From Thermococcaceae archaeon (lineage in GTDB: Archaea > Methanobacteriota_B > Thermococci > Thermococcales > Thermococcaceae), in contig JASGLT010000002.1 of NCBI GenBank assembly GCA_030156945.1, positions 1 to 64,000 of the forward strand: DNA of 64,000 nucleotides. Reading direction: 5' to 3'. Positions 56,779 through 64,000 of this stretch are shown one piece after another (the first letter of the stretch is position 1; the number at the start of each line of letters is the position of its first letter). The notes under the pieces were generated by a model that had not been told where the DNA came from, ran no database searches, and saw only the letters and a program-made list of their open reading frames with translations. The translations under genes and the position numbers were made by a program.

Positions 56779-57652
56779 AATCGCACACCCCTTTCAGGTA
56801 TTCTAGGGCTTCCACCCTTACATCATAATAATAGGCCCTTCTTGGAGGCTTTCCGAGGACTTGGACGTAGTCGCAGGCCCTCTGGCGGTACACGGGGTTG
56901 GTGAGGACCGCCCCATCGCATTCAAACTCGTAATAGATGTTGTCAATGCCTTTGTAGTTGCGAAGGTTCTTTTTGGCATCGTCAACATACATCTTCCACT
57001 TTTTTAGTGTGTCACTGTTGGCTGGGAGAAGATTTCCCTGGTAGTAATTGGGTTGCAGAAACACCCAATCGAAGTAATATGCGGCGTGGTGGTTGTATGA
57101 TTTTCCGGAATTAAAGACTCTAAGACTTTTAATATCATCTTCAGAGGTTGTGCGCACATACGGTATCCATATGAACTCAAAGTCCGCTTCGTGTATCCTG
57201 TTAGCAAGCTCAGAGATCACGGTCTCCCAGGAAGCTCCCACTGCGTTGGCCTCGAACATCATTGGACACTCGTAATTCCAGTAGAACCCTCTGAGGTTGT
57301 AGTCCGAAGACCTCATGAACACCTCGACCCATCGCTTCCAGTAGTCTGGTCCCCTTGGAGTGTCCGATCTGTACTTGTAGTAGGGTATCCCAACGTAGTA
57401 GGGCATAGTCACGTTCTCGCTCAGAAATTCCGAGAGGGTGTATGCATCTTCTCTAGGGTTACCTGTGTAGATCATAGACTTACCCTCTATGCCCCAGCCG
57501 GTATCGAGGATAACAAGGCTGTCAATCCCCACTTCCCTCAGCTTCTCCTGCACGGTGCTCATGGTGGTGTCTCCGTGATACTTCATGAGGCTCCTGAAGT
57601 CTCTTCCATCCCACTTAAGGTACCACAATCCAAACGTTCTCCCGTATCCCAT
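56771..57652 (-). CDS. DUF4855-like TIM-barrel protein
   Basis: The 293-residue protein resembles the DUF4855 group of glycoside-hydrolase-like barrels. The D-W-V-F-L-Q-P-N-Y-Y motif near 201-210, G-F-Y-W-N-Y-E near 138, F-I-W-I-P-Y near 174 and an acidic Y-Y-E-F-E-C-D near 249 are visible. There is no signal peptide, although its partner is secreted. The ATG follows GGAGGTTG. Sugar processing is plausible but untested. Confidence 0.6.
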   Translation of the reverse strand: MGYGRTFGLWYLKWDGRDFRSLMKYHGDTTMSTVQEKLREVGIDSLVILDTGWGIEGKSMIYTGNPREDAYTLSEFLSENVTMPYYVGIPYYKYRSDTPRGPDYWKRWVEVFMRSSDYNLRGFYWNYECPMMFEANAVGASWETVISELANRIHEADFEFIWIPYVRTTSEDDIKSLRVFNSGKSYNHHAAYYFDWVFLQPNYYQGNLLPANSDTLKKWKMYVDDAKKNLRNYKGIDNIYYEFECDGAVLTNPVYRQRACDYVQVLGKPPRRAYYYDVRVEALEYLKGVCDYV

Positions 57653-57785
57653 TTTACAACCTCCTACCTCCTGATGGTCTTCAGAATTACATACACAAAT
57701 TGAACTTATAACGTTTTCTATTCTAATTTTTCATACGCTCTAAAATAGTAAGCAAAACTTGGAAATACAAGGGAGAAGAAAAGGA

Positions 57786-58544
57786 CTATCCTTTAACGCC
57801 CCTGTTCAGCTCCTCCAGCTTCTTTCTGGCTTTTTCAACGGAGCCTGCCTTCTCTACTGCGGTTCCCGTGACGATGATATCAGCCCCAGCTTTTACGGCA
57901 GTCCTGGCCTGCTCCTCTGTCCTGATGCCGCCGCCGACTATCAGTGGAACGTCTATAACGTGCTTTACGAGGCCTATCATCTCGGGAGGAACTGGCTGAG
58001 GTGCACCACTTCCCGCTTCGAGGTAGACGAGCCTCATTCCGAGGTACTGGCCGGCTAAAGCGTAGGCTGCTGCTATCTTCGGCTTGTGCCTTGGGATGGG
58101 CTTTGCATCCCCGACCCAGCCCACGGTTTCCCCGGGCTCAATGATCAGATAGGCCATTGGAATCGGCTCTATGCCGTAGCGCTTGACCTGAAAGGCTCCT
58201 AGCGCCTGGGCACCCGTTATGAAAAACGGGTTCCGCGAGTTGAGAAGGCTCATGAAGAAAATCGCATCGGCGTACTTGCTTATCCCTCCGTGTGAACCAG
58301 GGAACAGGATCACGGGAAGGTTTGAGCTTTCCTTTATGGCTCTTACAACGCTGTCGAGGACTTCCCCCTCAGCTCCAGTTGAGCCGCCAACCATTATTGC
58401 ATCAACACCAACTTCTTCGCTCATCCTCGCCAGCTCTCCCGCAAGTTCGGGCGAAACGTCGTCCGGATCGAGAAGAACGAAGTGGAGCTTCTCCTTTTCT
58501 AGCTTTTCGTGGATGTAGGTTTCGATTTTTCCAAGCTTGAGCAT
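57786..58544 (-). CDS. Geranylgeranylglyceryl phosphate synthase
   Basis: The 252-residue TIM barrel forms the first ether bond of archaeal membrane lipids. Landmarks are L-L-D-P-D-D-V near 24-30, M-V-G-G-S-T-G, P-G-S-H-G-G-I-S near 83-90, Y-L-E-A-G-S-G-A-P-Q and V-G-G-G-I-R-T near 203-209. The length is normal. It lies directly downstream of the PIN-domain gene. Confidence 0.94.
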   Translation of the reverse strand: MLKLGKIETYIHEKLEKEKLHFVLLDPDDVSPELAGELARMSEEVGVDAIMVGGSTGAEGEVLDSVVRAIKESSNLPVILFPGSHGGISKYADAIFFMSLLNSRNPFFITGAQALGAFQVKRYGIEPIPMAYLIIEPGETVGWVGDAKPIPRHKPKIAAAYALAGQYLGMRLVYLEAGSGAPQPVPPEMIGLVKHVIDVPLIVGGGIRTEEQARTAVKAGADIIVTGTAVEKAGSVEKARKKLEELNRGVKG

Positions 58545-58546
58545 AT

Positions 58547-59029
58547 TTACACCCCCATAAACTTTCTGATGTCATCTTCACCCGTAGATTCGTCAATTAA
58601 GAGACAGTGCACGCCAAGACTATCAGCATGGGCACACATAGGTTTATCACGGGTTATTAGAGAGTATCCCCTCTCAAGGGCAAGGGCCAGGAAATAAGTA
58701 TCAAATCCAGAGGGAGCCTCGGCAGACGCTATGGTCTTAGCGGTATCATATAATTTCTCTTCACCAATAATCTCAAAGGAGTTCTCAACGGCATTCCCAA
58801 GTCTCATTGCGAATTTTTGGTCGCCGCTTAGTCTTTTGGCAACACTGATAACTTCCACAACAGCAACTCTGGGGACTGCGACTTTCTTGTCCTTAGAAAG
58901 GGCTAGCACAAGGCGGCACTTATCAAGAATTCCCCTTCTCTGCTTCAATTGAGGATGATTCGAATTGTAAAAAAAGGCTCCTATAATGACGTTTGTGTCA
59001 ATAACGAACCCTCTTTCTCCCTCTAACAT
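58547..59029 (-). CDS. vapC: PIN-domain nuclease, VapC-like toxin
   Basis: The 160-residue PIN protein has the acidic residues of the metal site: V-I-D-T-N near residue 10, E in V-A-V-V-E-V-I, and S-G-F-D-T-Y-F-L-A-L-A then I-T-R-D-K near the end. The start at 59029 follows GAGGAAGTG and overlaps the upstream antitoxin gene by 32 bases. This fits a VapBC-type pair. Confidence 0.82.
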   Translation of the reverse strand: MLEGERGFVIDTNVIIGAFFYNSNHPQLKQRRGILDKCRLVLALSKDKKVAVPRVAVVEVISVAKRLSGDQKFAMRLGNAVENSFEIIGEEKLYDTAKTIASAEAPSGFDTYFLALALERGYSLITRDKPMCAHADSLGVHCLLIDESTGEDDIRKFMGV

Positions 59030-59201
59030 CGTCCAGCACTTCCTCGATATCTGTGTTAACGGGGATTCCCCCAACACTCTCCATTAAGTCCCAAATTGTT
59101 TCTCCAACAATAACTTTAACCTTGGCTCCCTTGGGGAGATTAACTTTCTTGAGGGGCCTAAACTTCTCCCCATCATAGACGGCCTCGATAACTGTTCCCA
59201 T
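58998..59201 (-). CDS. DUF104-type antitoxin
   Basis: The 67-residue protein opens with I-E-A-V-Y-D-G-E-K-F-R-P-L, continues N-L-P-K-G-A-K-V-K-V-I-V, and ends in a basic tail. This is the DUF104 (AF2212-like) antitoxin pattern, a common partner of PIN toxins. It overlaps the PIN gene by 32 bases. Confidence 0.82.
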   Translation of the reverse strand: MGTVIEAVYDGEKFRPLKKVNLPKGAKVKVIVGETIWDLMESVGGIPVNTDIEEVLDDVRGRKRVRY

Positions 59202-59212
59202 AGGTTTCCACC

Positions 59213-59641
59213 TTATTCAAATATCTCCCCAGCACTTTTAACGGTTTTCCAACTTAGGTTGAGCTTGGCGAGTGTTTTAATCAGAGCCGTGTCAGGCTCT
59301 TCCTCGAAGCGATAGAGGTTTGTATTAACTCTGACGTCTCCCGCCCCAAATCCTTCAACTGGTTCTCCGAACTTCGAGACCTCCAGTGATAGCTTTTCCT
59401 CAAGCCTTTCTTCGCTTGGAATCAGGTAGGCCCTCAAAAGTTTCGCTTCCCTCAGGAGGTAGTCTATGTGCCAGTGGAGTTTCTTATTTTCACGGAAGTG
59501 TCGTTCGACACGCTTTTCGAGAGAGTTCATTGCAGAGCCTACGTAGACGTAATACCCGGGAGGGATATGGAATAACCGGGCTTTCGTGTGTAGCTCAAGC
59601 TCCCTGTCAACCCTAATGATCAGGAAGTACGAACCCCTCAA
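59213..59641 (-). CDS. GIY-YIG/DUF123 nuclease-family protein
   Basis: The 142-residue protein has G-Y-Y-V-Y-V-G-S-A near residue 29, a DUF123-type GIY-YIG start, and a W-H-I-D-Y-L motif near 56. The start is taken as TTG at 59641 because GGGTGACGAG precedes it and a TTTATAAA box centred 23 bases upstream rules out the longer frame. The function of DUF123 proteins is not settled. Confidence 0.75.
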   Translation of the reverse strand: MRGSYFLIIRVDRELELHTKARLFHIPPGYYVYVGSAMNSLEKRVERHFRENKKLHWHIDYLLREAKLLRAYLIPSEERLEEKLSLEVSKFGEPVEGFGAGDVRVNTNLYRFEEEPDTALIKTLAKLNLSWKTVKSAGEIFE

Positions 59642-59660
59642 CTCGTCACCCTCAGGGGAT

Positions 59661-59668
59661 TTTATAAA
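59661..59668. promoter_or_regulatory. Symmetric TATA box between the GIY-YIG and DUF2095 genes
   Basis: TTTATAAA is a palindrome 23 bases from the TTG start on the minus strand and 37 bases from the ATG on the plus strand (which has a GTGAGGT ribosome site). It may serve both genes. The spacing is not exactly equal in the two directions. Confidence 0.45.
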
Positions 59669-59701
59669 CCCTTGCACTTAAAGTGATTCCGGTGTGAGGT
59701 T

Positions 59702-60088
59702 ATGGAAGAGAAGAGAAAAAAGAGGCCCGTTGACGAGTTTCCTTGGCAGGAGTACGATAGAGAGGAATTTGAGGAACGTTTCCCCGCCCTGGCAAGGGAG
59801 TTGGAGGGAGACGAAGGTATTCCTATTGAGGGATACCGAAGGAATGGGGAAATTGAAGAGGATGAAATGAGGGATTTCTCGGGTTACAATCCGACGATAA
59901 TAGACTTTCTCAGGCGCTGTGAGACCGACGAGGAGGCTCTAGAGATAATAAACTGGATGGAGGAGCATGGGGAGATAACCCCTGAGATTGCAAAGGAACT
60001 GAGGATAACGCTCGTGAAAAAGGGGGTAAGGGCTTTCGGCCCGAAAAAAGAATGGGGATGGTACGAGAGGCACAGAAAAAGGTACTGA
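59702..60088 (+). CDS. DUF2095 family protein
   Basis: The 128-residue acidic protein matches the archaeal DUF2095 family: F-P-W-Q-E-Y-D-R-E-E-F-E-E-R-F-P-A-L-A near residue 13, N-P-T-I-I-D-F-L-R-R-C near 63 and a terminal F-G-P-K-K-E-W-G-W-Y. No function is known. Start follows GTGAGGT. It is convergent with AMP phosphorylase, separated by three bases. Confidence 0.8.
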   Translation: MEEKRKKRPVDEFPWQEYDREEFEERFPALARELEGDEGIPIEGYRRNGEIEEDEMRDFSGYNPTIIDFLRRCETDEEALEIINWMEEHGEITPEIAKELRITLVKKGVRAFGPKKEWGWYERHRKRY

Positions 60089-60091
60089 CCC

Positions 60092-61603
60092 TCATATGTT
60101 TCCGATTCGCTGCAGGACCATTCCCTCTATCCTTATTGGCTCCGTTCTTCTCGAAAGTACTATGGCCTGATCGAGCCGGGCCTCGTTTTCTGCGTGTATT
60201 GTGAAGAGCGGGTCCCCTTCCTTGACCTTCTCCCCAACTTTAACGTAAAGCTCAATTCCAGCCCCCTTGTCTTCGGGAGCTCCAGCTGCTCTGGCAATCC
60301 CTGTTATTGCCCTGTTGTCTATGGCCGTTACATATCCGGAGGTTTGGGCCGTGAAAGTGTACGTCTTGTCTCCAATCGGAATCTCCTCGGGTTTTATGTT
60401 CGGATCTCCTCCCTGCGCCTCTATTATCTCCTTCATCTTTTCCCACGCTTTACCGCTTGTGAGAATCTCCCTGGCCATTTTCTTCCCCATGCCGGTGGGC
60501 GCCACTCCTCCCATTTCCAGCAGTATCCCCGCAAGTCCAGTTGCTTTTTCTATCAGGCTTCCAGGCCCATTGCCGGTTTGAAGGGCGGAGAGAGCTTCTC
60601 TTGCCTCGAGAGCAGGCCCAACTGTGTGCCCTATGGGCTGGCCTCCATAGGTTATTGCTACCTCCACGTACTGACCGAGTCTTTTTCCGAGCTCAATGAA
60701 GTCCCTTGCGAGGGATCTGGCCTCCTCCACCGACTCAACCTTGACGCCTCTGCCGGTTGGGATGTCTATGAGGACGTACTGACTTCCCATCGCGTATTTC
60801 TTGGACATTATGCTGGCGAGCATGAGGCCGGGGGGGTCTATGCTGAGGGCCCTTTCTGCCTTTATGGTTATGTCATCTGCGGGAGCGAGGTTCAGAGCGC
60901 CACCCCATACCAGGCATGCTCCGACCTTCTCCACTATTCTCTTTATCTCCTCGAGAGAGAATGTGACGTTTGCGAAGACCTCCACAACATCAGCTGTTCC
61001 AGCTGCACTGGTTATGGCCCTGGAGCTGGTTTTTGGTATAGTGAGCCCGGCTGCGGCAACTATGGGCACTACGAGGATGTTAGTCTTGTTTCCAGGAACG
61101 CCACCGATGCTGTGAACATCCATTATTGGCTTTCTGTCGATGTCGAGCATATCACCAGTCTCTGCCATTGCTATGGTAAGAGCCGCTATTTCGTCCATGT
61201 CAAGACCGTTTATTTCAAGGGCAGTGACAAAGGAACTTATCTCGATGTCCCTTAGCTTTCTGTCCACTATGTCCCTAACTATTGACTCTATCTCTACCTT
61301 TCGAAGTTTTGACCCGTGCATTTTCTTTTTAATGTACCTAACGCTCTCGGGCGTGCCCGATGGCACTATCGTAACGACTTCCCCCTCGGATAGGTTGTAG
61401 AGCTCCGTAATGTCCCTGCTAACACCTATTTCTCCCTCCCCAACAAGGTTGCTTACTGCCAAACTCCCATATATTGTCCTTTTACCCGTCTCAATTTTCA
61501 CTAGATCGTCCGGATGCAGCTTTGCCTTCTTGGCATCCTTCTCGTTGATAAACACTGTGTATCTACCGCTGTATACGTCCAGAATTTTCACTCTCGCTCT
61601 CAT
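60092..61603 (-). CDS. deoA: AMP phosphorylase
   Basis: The 503-residue enzyme phosphorolyses AMP to ribose 1,5-bisphosphate and adenine in the archaeal nucleotide salvage pathway that leads to type III RuBisCO. The glycosyl phosphorylase core shows [13 protein letters not shown] and [15 protein letters not shown]. The N-terminal extension of about 85 residues sets it apart from bacterial thymidine phosphorylase. The ATG at 61603 follows GGAGG. Confidence 0.94.
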   Translation of the reverse strand: MRARVKILDVYSGRYTVFINEKDAKKAKLHPDDLVKIETGKRTIYGSLAVSNLVGEGEIGVSRDITELYNLSEGEVVTIVPSGTPESVRYIKKKMHGSKLRKVEIESIVRDIVDRKLRDIEISSFVTALEINGLDMDEIAALTIAMAETGDMLDIDRKPIMDVHSIGGVPGNKTNILVVPIVAAAGLTIPKTSSRAITSAAGTADVVEVFANVTFSLEEIKRIVEKVGACLVWGGALNLAPADDITIKAERALSIDPPGLMLASIMSKKYAMGSQYVLIDIPTGRGVKVESVEEARSLARDFIELGKRLGQYVEVAITYGGQPIGHTVGPALEAREALSALQTGNGPGSLIEKATGLAGILLEMGGVAPTGMGKKMAREILTSGKAWEKMKEIIEAQGGDPNIKPEEIPIGDKTYTFTAQTSGYVTAIDNRAITGIARAAGAPEDKGAGIELYVKVGEKVKEGDPLFTIHAENEARLDQAIVLSRRTEPIRIEGMVLQRIGNI

Positions 61604-61723
61604 TATTCCTCCCTCCCACTGGATTTTCAAATATAGGGCAGTTACGTTCTTAAATCTTTTCGACAAAATCCGGAAGAAAAGCAGGCTCTGATGAGCTTAA
61701 AGCTATCCAGAAAATTGTAAAAA

Positions 61724-61972
61724 TTAGCTACTCGTCTTCTGAGCAGACTCAACGGCGGCGGAGGGGATGTATTGTAGCTCTCCAGTATTAAGCAGAACCC
61801 TAATCACATCGCTCACCACTGAGCGTATGGCGGGGGCAAGGGGTTCATCACCGTGCAGGTAGTAGCTTATCACCTTCTCCAGAGGGGTGCTGAATAGCCT
61901 CCCCTTGAACACATAGACTCTCTTTCCGTCAAACTCGACTATCCTATCCGGATAGCCGAGCTTCACTTTCAT
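61724..61972 (-). CDS. Small hypothetical protein
   Basis: The 82-residue protein has beta strands at its start (V-K-L-G-Y, I-V-E-F, R-V-Y-V-F-K-G-R) and a helical second half. The start follows GGGGGTGGGG. No family is recognised. It stands alone between AMP phosphorylase and the MinD pair. Confidence 0.55.
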   Translation of the reverse strand: MKVKLGYPDRIVEFDGKRVYVFKGRLFSTPLEKVISYYLHGDEPLAPAIRSVVSDVIRVLLNTGELQYIPSAAVESAQKTSS

Positions 61973-62059
61973 GGCCCCACCCCCATTATAAAATCCTCTA
62001 ACGGTGTATTTTAAAATTTAACGCCACAAGAATGTTTAATAACAAAGCAGAAGAAAAGT

Positions 62060-62311
62060 TCAGAGGTTGCGAACTTCTTCGTCTATTGATTCTTCAAGGG
62101 CCTTCTCCCACTCTTCAACGTCGAAGTCTACCAGCTCGCTCTCGAGGTCTTCCTTGAGGCTGGTGACACGCCTCTTAAGTGCCATCTTTGTCTCCTCGTC
62201 GTAGACTGCGTAATAGGGGGTGCTTCTGCTTGAGATGTAGAGCATCAGCAAGATAATGTTGAGTACCGCCAGCACGACCACAAGCCCGAGGAGTAAAGGC
62301 GCTGCCATCAT
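62060..62311 (-). CDS. Single-span membrane protein coupled to minD
   Basis: The 83-residue protein has one N-terminal membrane span (L-L-G-L-V-V-V-L-A-V-L-N-I-I-L-L-M-L-Y) and an acidic helical cytoplasmic part (E-E-W-E-K-A-L-E-E-S-I-D-E-E). It overlaps minD by ATGA. A membrane partner for MinD is possible. Confidence 0.65.
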   Translation of the reverse strand: MMAAPLLLGLVVVLAVLNIILLMLYISSRSTPYYAVYDEETKMALKRRVTSLKEDLESELVDFDVEEWEKALEESIDEEVRNL

Positions 62312-63087
62312 CTATTCCCTCCGAATATTGCTTTGAACACCCTCCTTATCGGGCTCTCAGGCTGCGGAGGCTCCCATCTTACTCCTGCAAGTTTTGCAGC
62401 GAGCTGTTTTATGGCTATTGCTGCGGGGCTTGTGGGGTTCTTTATTACAAGCGGAACACCGTAGGCAGAGGCCCTCTTGACCTCCGGGTCTTCTGGGATC
62501 ATGGCGAGCACGGGCACTTCGAGTATTGCCTCTATTTCCTCCTGGGTAAGTTCGGTCTTTTCGTTAGTGGTCCTGTTGAGTATGGCCCCAAGCGGAAGGG
62601 TTCCAAGCTTCTCTGCTATCAATTTGGTCTTCAGGGAGTCTGTTATTGCGGAAATTTCGGGGTTGGTAACTATGATGAGCTCCTTGCCTATAAGAAGGGC
62701 GGTAACCGATGTCATCTCCAGGCCAGCGGGGGCGTCTATAAGTATGAAGTCCGCCATCTGCCCTATTTCTCTGATTAGTTCCCTCAGTCTTTCAGGCTTC
62801 GCCTTTTTGACTTTCTCCAGGCTCAGACCACCCGGTATCACTTTCACCCCTGCAGGTCCCTCGTATATTGCGTCCTTGAGGTCGGCCTCCCCTGCTAGAA
62901 CGTCGTGGAGGGTTATTGGGATGTCCTCCATTCCAAGTACAAGTCCAAGGTTTGCCATGGTTATATCTGCGTCAAGGAGTATGACCTCCTTTCCGAACTG
63001 TGCTAAAGCAACACCCAGGTTGGCTACCGTTGTAGTTTTACCTGTTCCTCCCTTTCCTGAGGCAAAAACAATTGAACGGCCTTCCAA
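62308..63087 (-). CDS. minD: MinD/ParA-family ATPase
   Basis: The 259-residue deviant Walker A ATPase has K-G-G-T-G-K-T-T (about 12-19), L-L-D-A-D and I-D-A-P-A-G-L. The C-terminus ends with P-I-R-R-V-F-K-A-I-F-G-G, an amphipathic helix like the membrane-targeting tail of MinD. A TTG start at 63087 is favoured because GGAGGTG lies six bases before it; an ATG at 63102 would place that site inside the gene. Confidence 0.87.
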   Translation of the reverse strand: MEGRSIVFASGKGGTGKTTTVANLGVALAQFGKEVILLDADITMANLGLVLGMEDIPITLHDVLAGEADLKDAIYEGPAGVKVIPGGLSLEKVKKAKPERLRELIREIGQMADFILIDAPAGLEMTSVTALLIGKELIIVTNPEISAITDSLKTKLIAEKLGTLPLGAILNRTTNEKTELTQEEIEAILEVPVLAMIPEDPEVKRASAYGVPLVIKNPTSPAAIAIKQLAAKLAGVRWEPPQPESPIRRVFKAIFGGNR

Positions 63088-63248
63088 AGTGTGCACCTCC
63101 ATCAGTGTTCAGATGTCTTCAATTGACCCAAACACTCTGGGTAATTTACGTGTTAGGAATATTGTAGCTTATCTTTTATCTTTTGCGGTTTCGAATTTTC
63201 AAAAAACAAGATAAAAAGTAGAGGTTGGTGCACCATAACAAAAAGTGA

Positions 63249-64000
63249 CTACTCTTCCGACACTTCGTCCTGACCATCTTTAGCCTTTCTTGCCACGCTC
63301 TCCTTGAAGGTTTCTGCAGCCTCGCCAAGACTCCTGAAGAGCTTGAGCATCTCCATGGGCAGGGTAAGGACTATCACGTTGCTCTTGTCGCTTGCAACGT
63401 CGCTTATGGTCTGAAGGGTTCTGAGCTGTAGTGCCATCGGATGCTCGCTGATAATCTGCGCGGCCTCCCTGAGCTTTTCAGCCGCCTGTCTCTCGGCTTC
63501 AGCCAGTAGAATCCTCGCCCTCCTCTCACGCTCGGCCTCCGCCTGTTTTGCCATGGCCCTCTGCATTCCACCTGGGAGCTCAACGTCTTTGATTTCGACG
63601 GTTGTGACCTTTATTCCCCAGGGATCCGTTGCTTCATCGATTATCTTCTGTAGCTCCCTGTTGAGCTTCTCCCTTTCGCTCAGGAGCTCGTCAAGGTGCG
63701 CCTGACCGATGACGCTCCTCAGCGTAGTCTGGGCGATCTGGCTCGTGGCCACTATGTAATTCGCGACCTGGGTTACTGCCTTTACCGGATCAACCACGCG
63801 GAAGTAAACGACCGCGTTGACCTTCACAGGGACGTTGTCCTTCGTTATGGTCTCTTGCACCGGAACGTCAAGAACGCGAGTACGGAGGTCAACTATCACT
63901 GCCTTTTCGAATACCGGGATTATGAAGAACAGTCCCGGACCCCTTGCTCCAACGACCCTACCGAGCCTGAATATCACTGCCCTCTCGTACTCCTTCACTA
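63249..64000 (-). CDS. Stomatin/prohibitin (band 7) protein, 5' end cut off
   Basis: The visible 250 residues form the SPFH domain of a stomatin: [35 protein letters not shown] and a helical, A/E/R-rich region. The N-terminal membrane anchor lies beyond the window. In archaea the gene normally sits beside an NfeD protease gene, which would be upstream. The GTG at 63998 is inside the gene. Confidence 0.93.
   Translation of the reverse strand, partial: VKEYERAVIFRLGRVVGARGPGLFFIIPVFEKAVIVDLRTRVLDVPVQETITKDNVPVKVNAVVYFRVVDPVKAVTQVANYIVATSQIAQTTLRSVIGQAHLDELLSEREKLNRELQKIIDEATDPWGIKVTTVEIKDVELPGGMQRAMAKQAEAERERRARILLAEAERQAAEKLREAAQIISEHPMALQLRTLQTISDVASDKSNVIVLTLPMEMLKLFRSLGEAAETFKESVARKAKDGQDEVSEE

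Overview
The window is chromosomal DNA of a hyperthermophilic euryarchaeon of the Thermococcales, most probably a Thermococcus. Diagnostic genes are reverse gyrase carrying an intein, the TrmBL2 chromatin protein, an ADP-dependent phosphofructokinase, the fused hexulose-phosphate synthase/isomerase, a TET-type aminopeptidase, Hef, AMP phosphorylase, geranylgeranylglyceryl-phosphate synthase and archaeal ADP-forming acetyl-CoA synthetase. Genes are dense, start mostly after a GGTGA-type ribosome site or 25 to 30 bases from an AT box, and many neighbours share ATGA overlaps.

Layout. 1-5,100: a cysteine-synthase-type gene with an apparent +1 frameshift, followed by a 28-residue membrane peptide in ATGA overlap; two related PP-loop genes (ThiI and a short version); a nitroreductase; a RelBE-like pair. 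5,200-14,240: an Asp/Glu-racemase-family enzyme, ADP-phosphofructokinase with a candidate TGM site, XerA with a TOPRIM/coiled-coil partner, SfsA, a TET aminopeptidase and XPD helicase. 14,243-14,763: an inverted-repeat-bounded non-coding element beside tRNA-Val(GAC) and tRNA-Ala(GGC). 14,877-22,750: an M20 amidohydrolase, a GNAT protein, phosphoglycolate phosphatase, TruD, Pth2, a large surface protein and AspRS.

22,821-26,756 is the most unusual part: a four-gene operon that I read as a polymorphic toxin (signal peptide, hydrophobic pre-toxin region, C-terminal RNase-like tip) followed by two paralogous candidate immunity genes and a cytosolic beta-propeller. 26,945-31,807 holds a KH protein, an overlapping HD / DUF4392 / 60-residue / HAD operon, a degenerate FtsZ-like protein and HPS-PHI. 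31,944-40,127 holds an arginase-fold protein, a zinc-ribbon and winged-helix pair, TrmBL2, reverse gyrase and a SWIM protein. 40,225-46,944 holds a secreted propeller with a Thr-rich stalk and CGP-type C-terminus, a DUF4139 protein, the acetyl-CoA synthetase beta subunit, a PHP protein, and a methylmalonyl-CoA cassette (B12-binding subunit, MeaB GTPase, epimerase). 47,049-54,225 holds SMC, ScpA, Hef and an H/ACA guide RNA. The rest holds DppA, a secreted pair, GGGP synthase, a VapBC-like pair, a GIY-YIG protein, AMP phosphorylase, MinD and a stomatin cut by the window edge.

Together the genes emphasise chromosome organisation (SMC-ScpA, TrmBL2, reverse gyrase, XerA, MinD), DNA repair (Hef, XPD), tRNA modification and nucleoside/sugar salvage. 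Family calls rest on recognised motifs in the translated sequence; no database search was possible.
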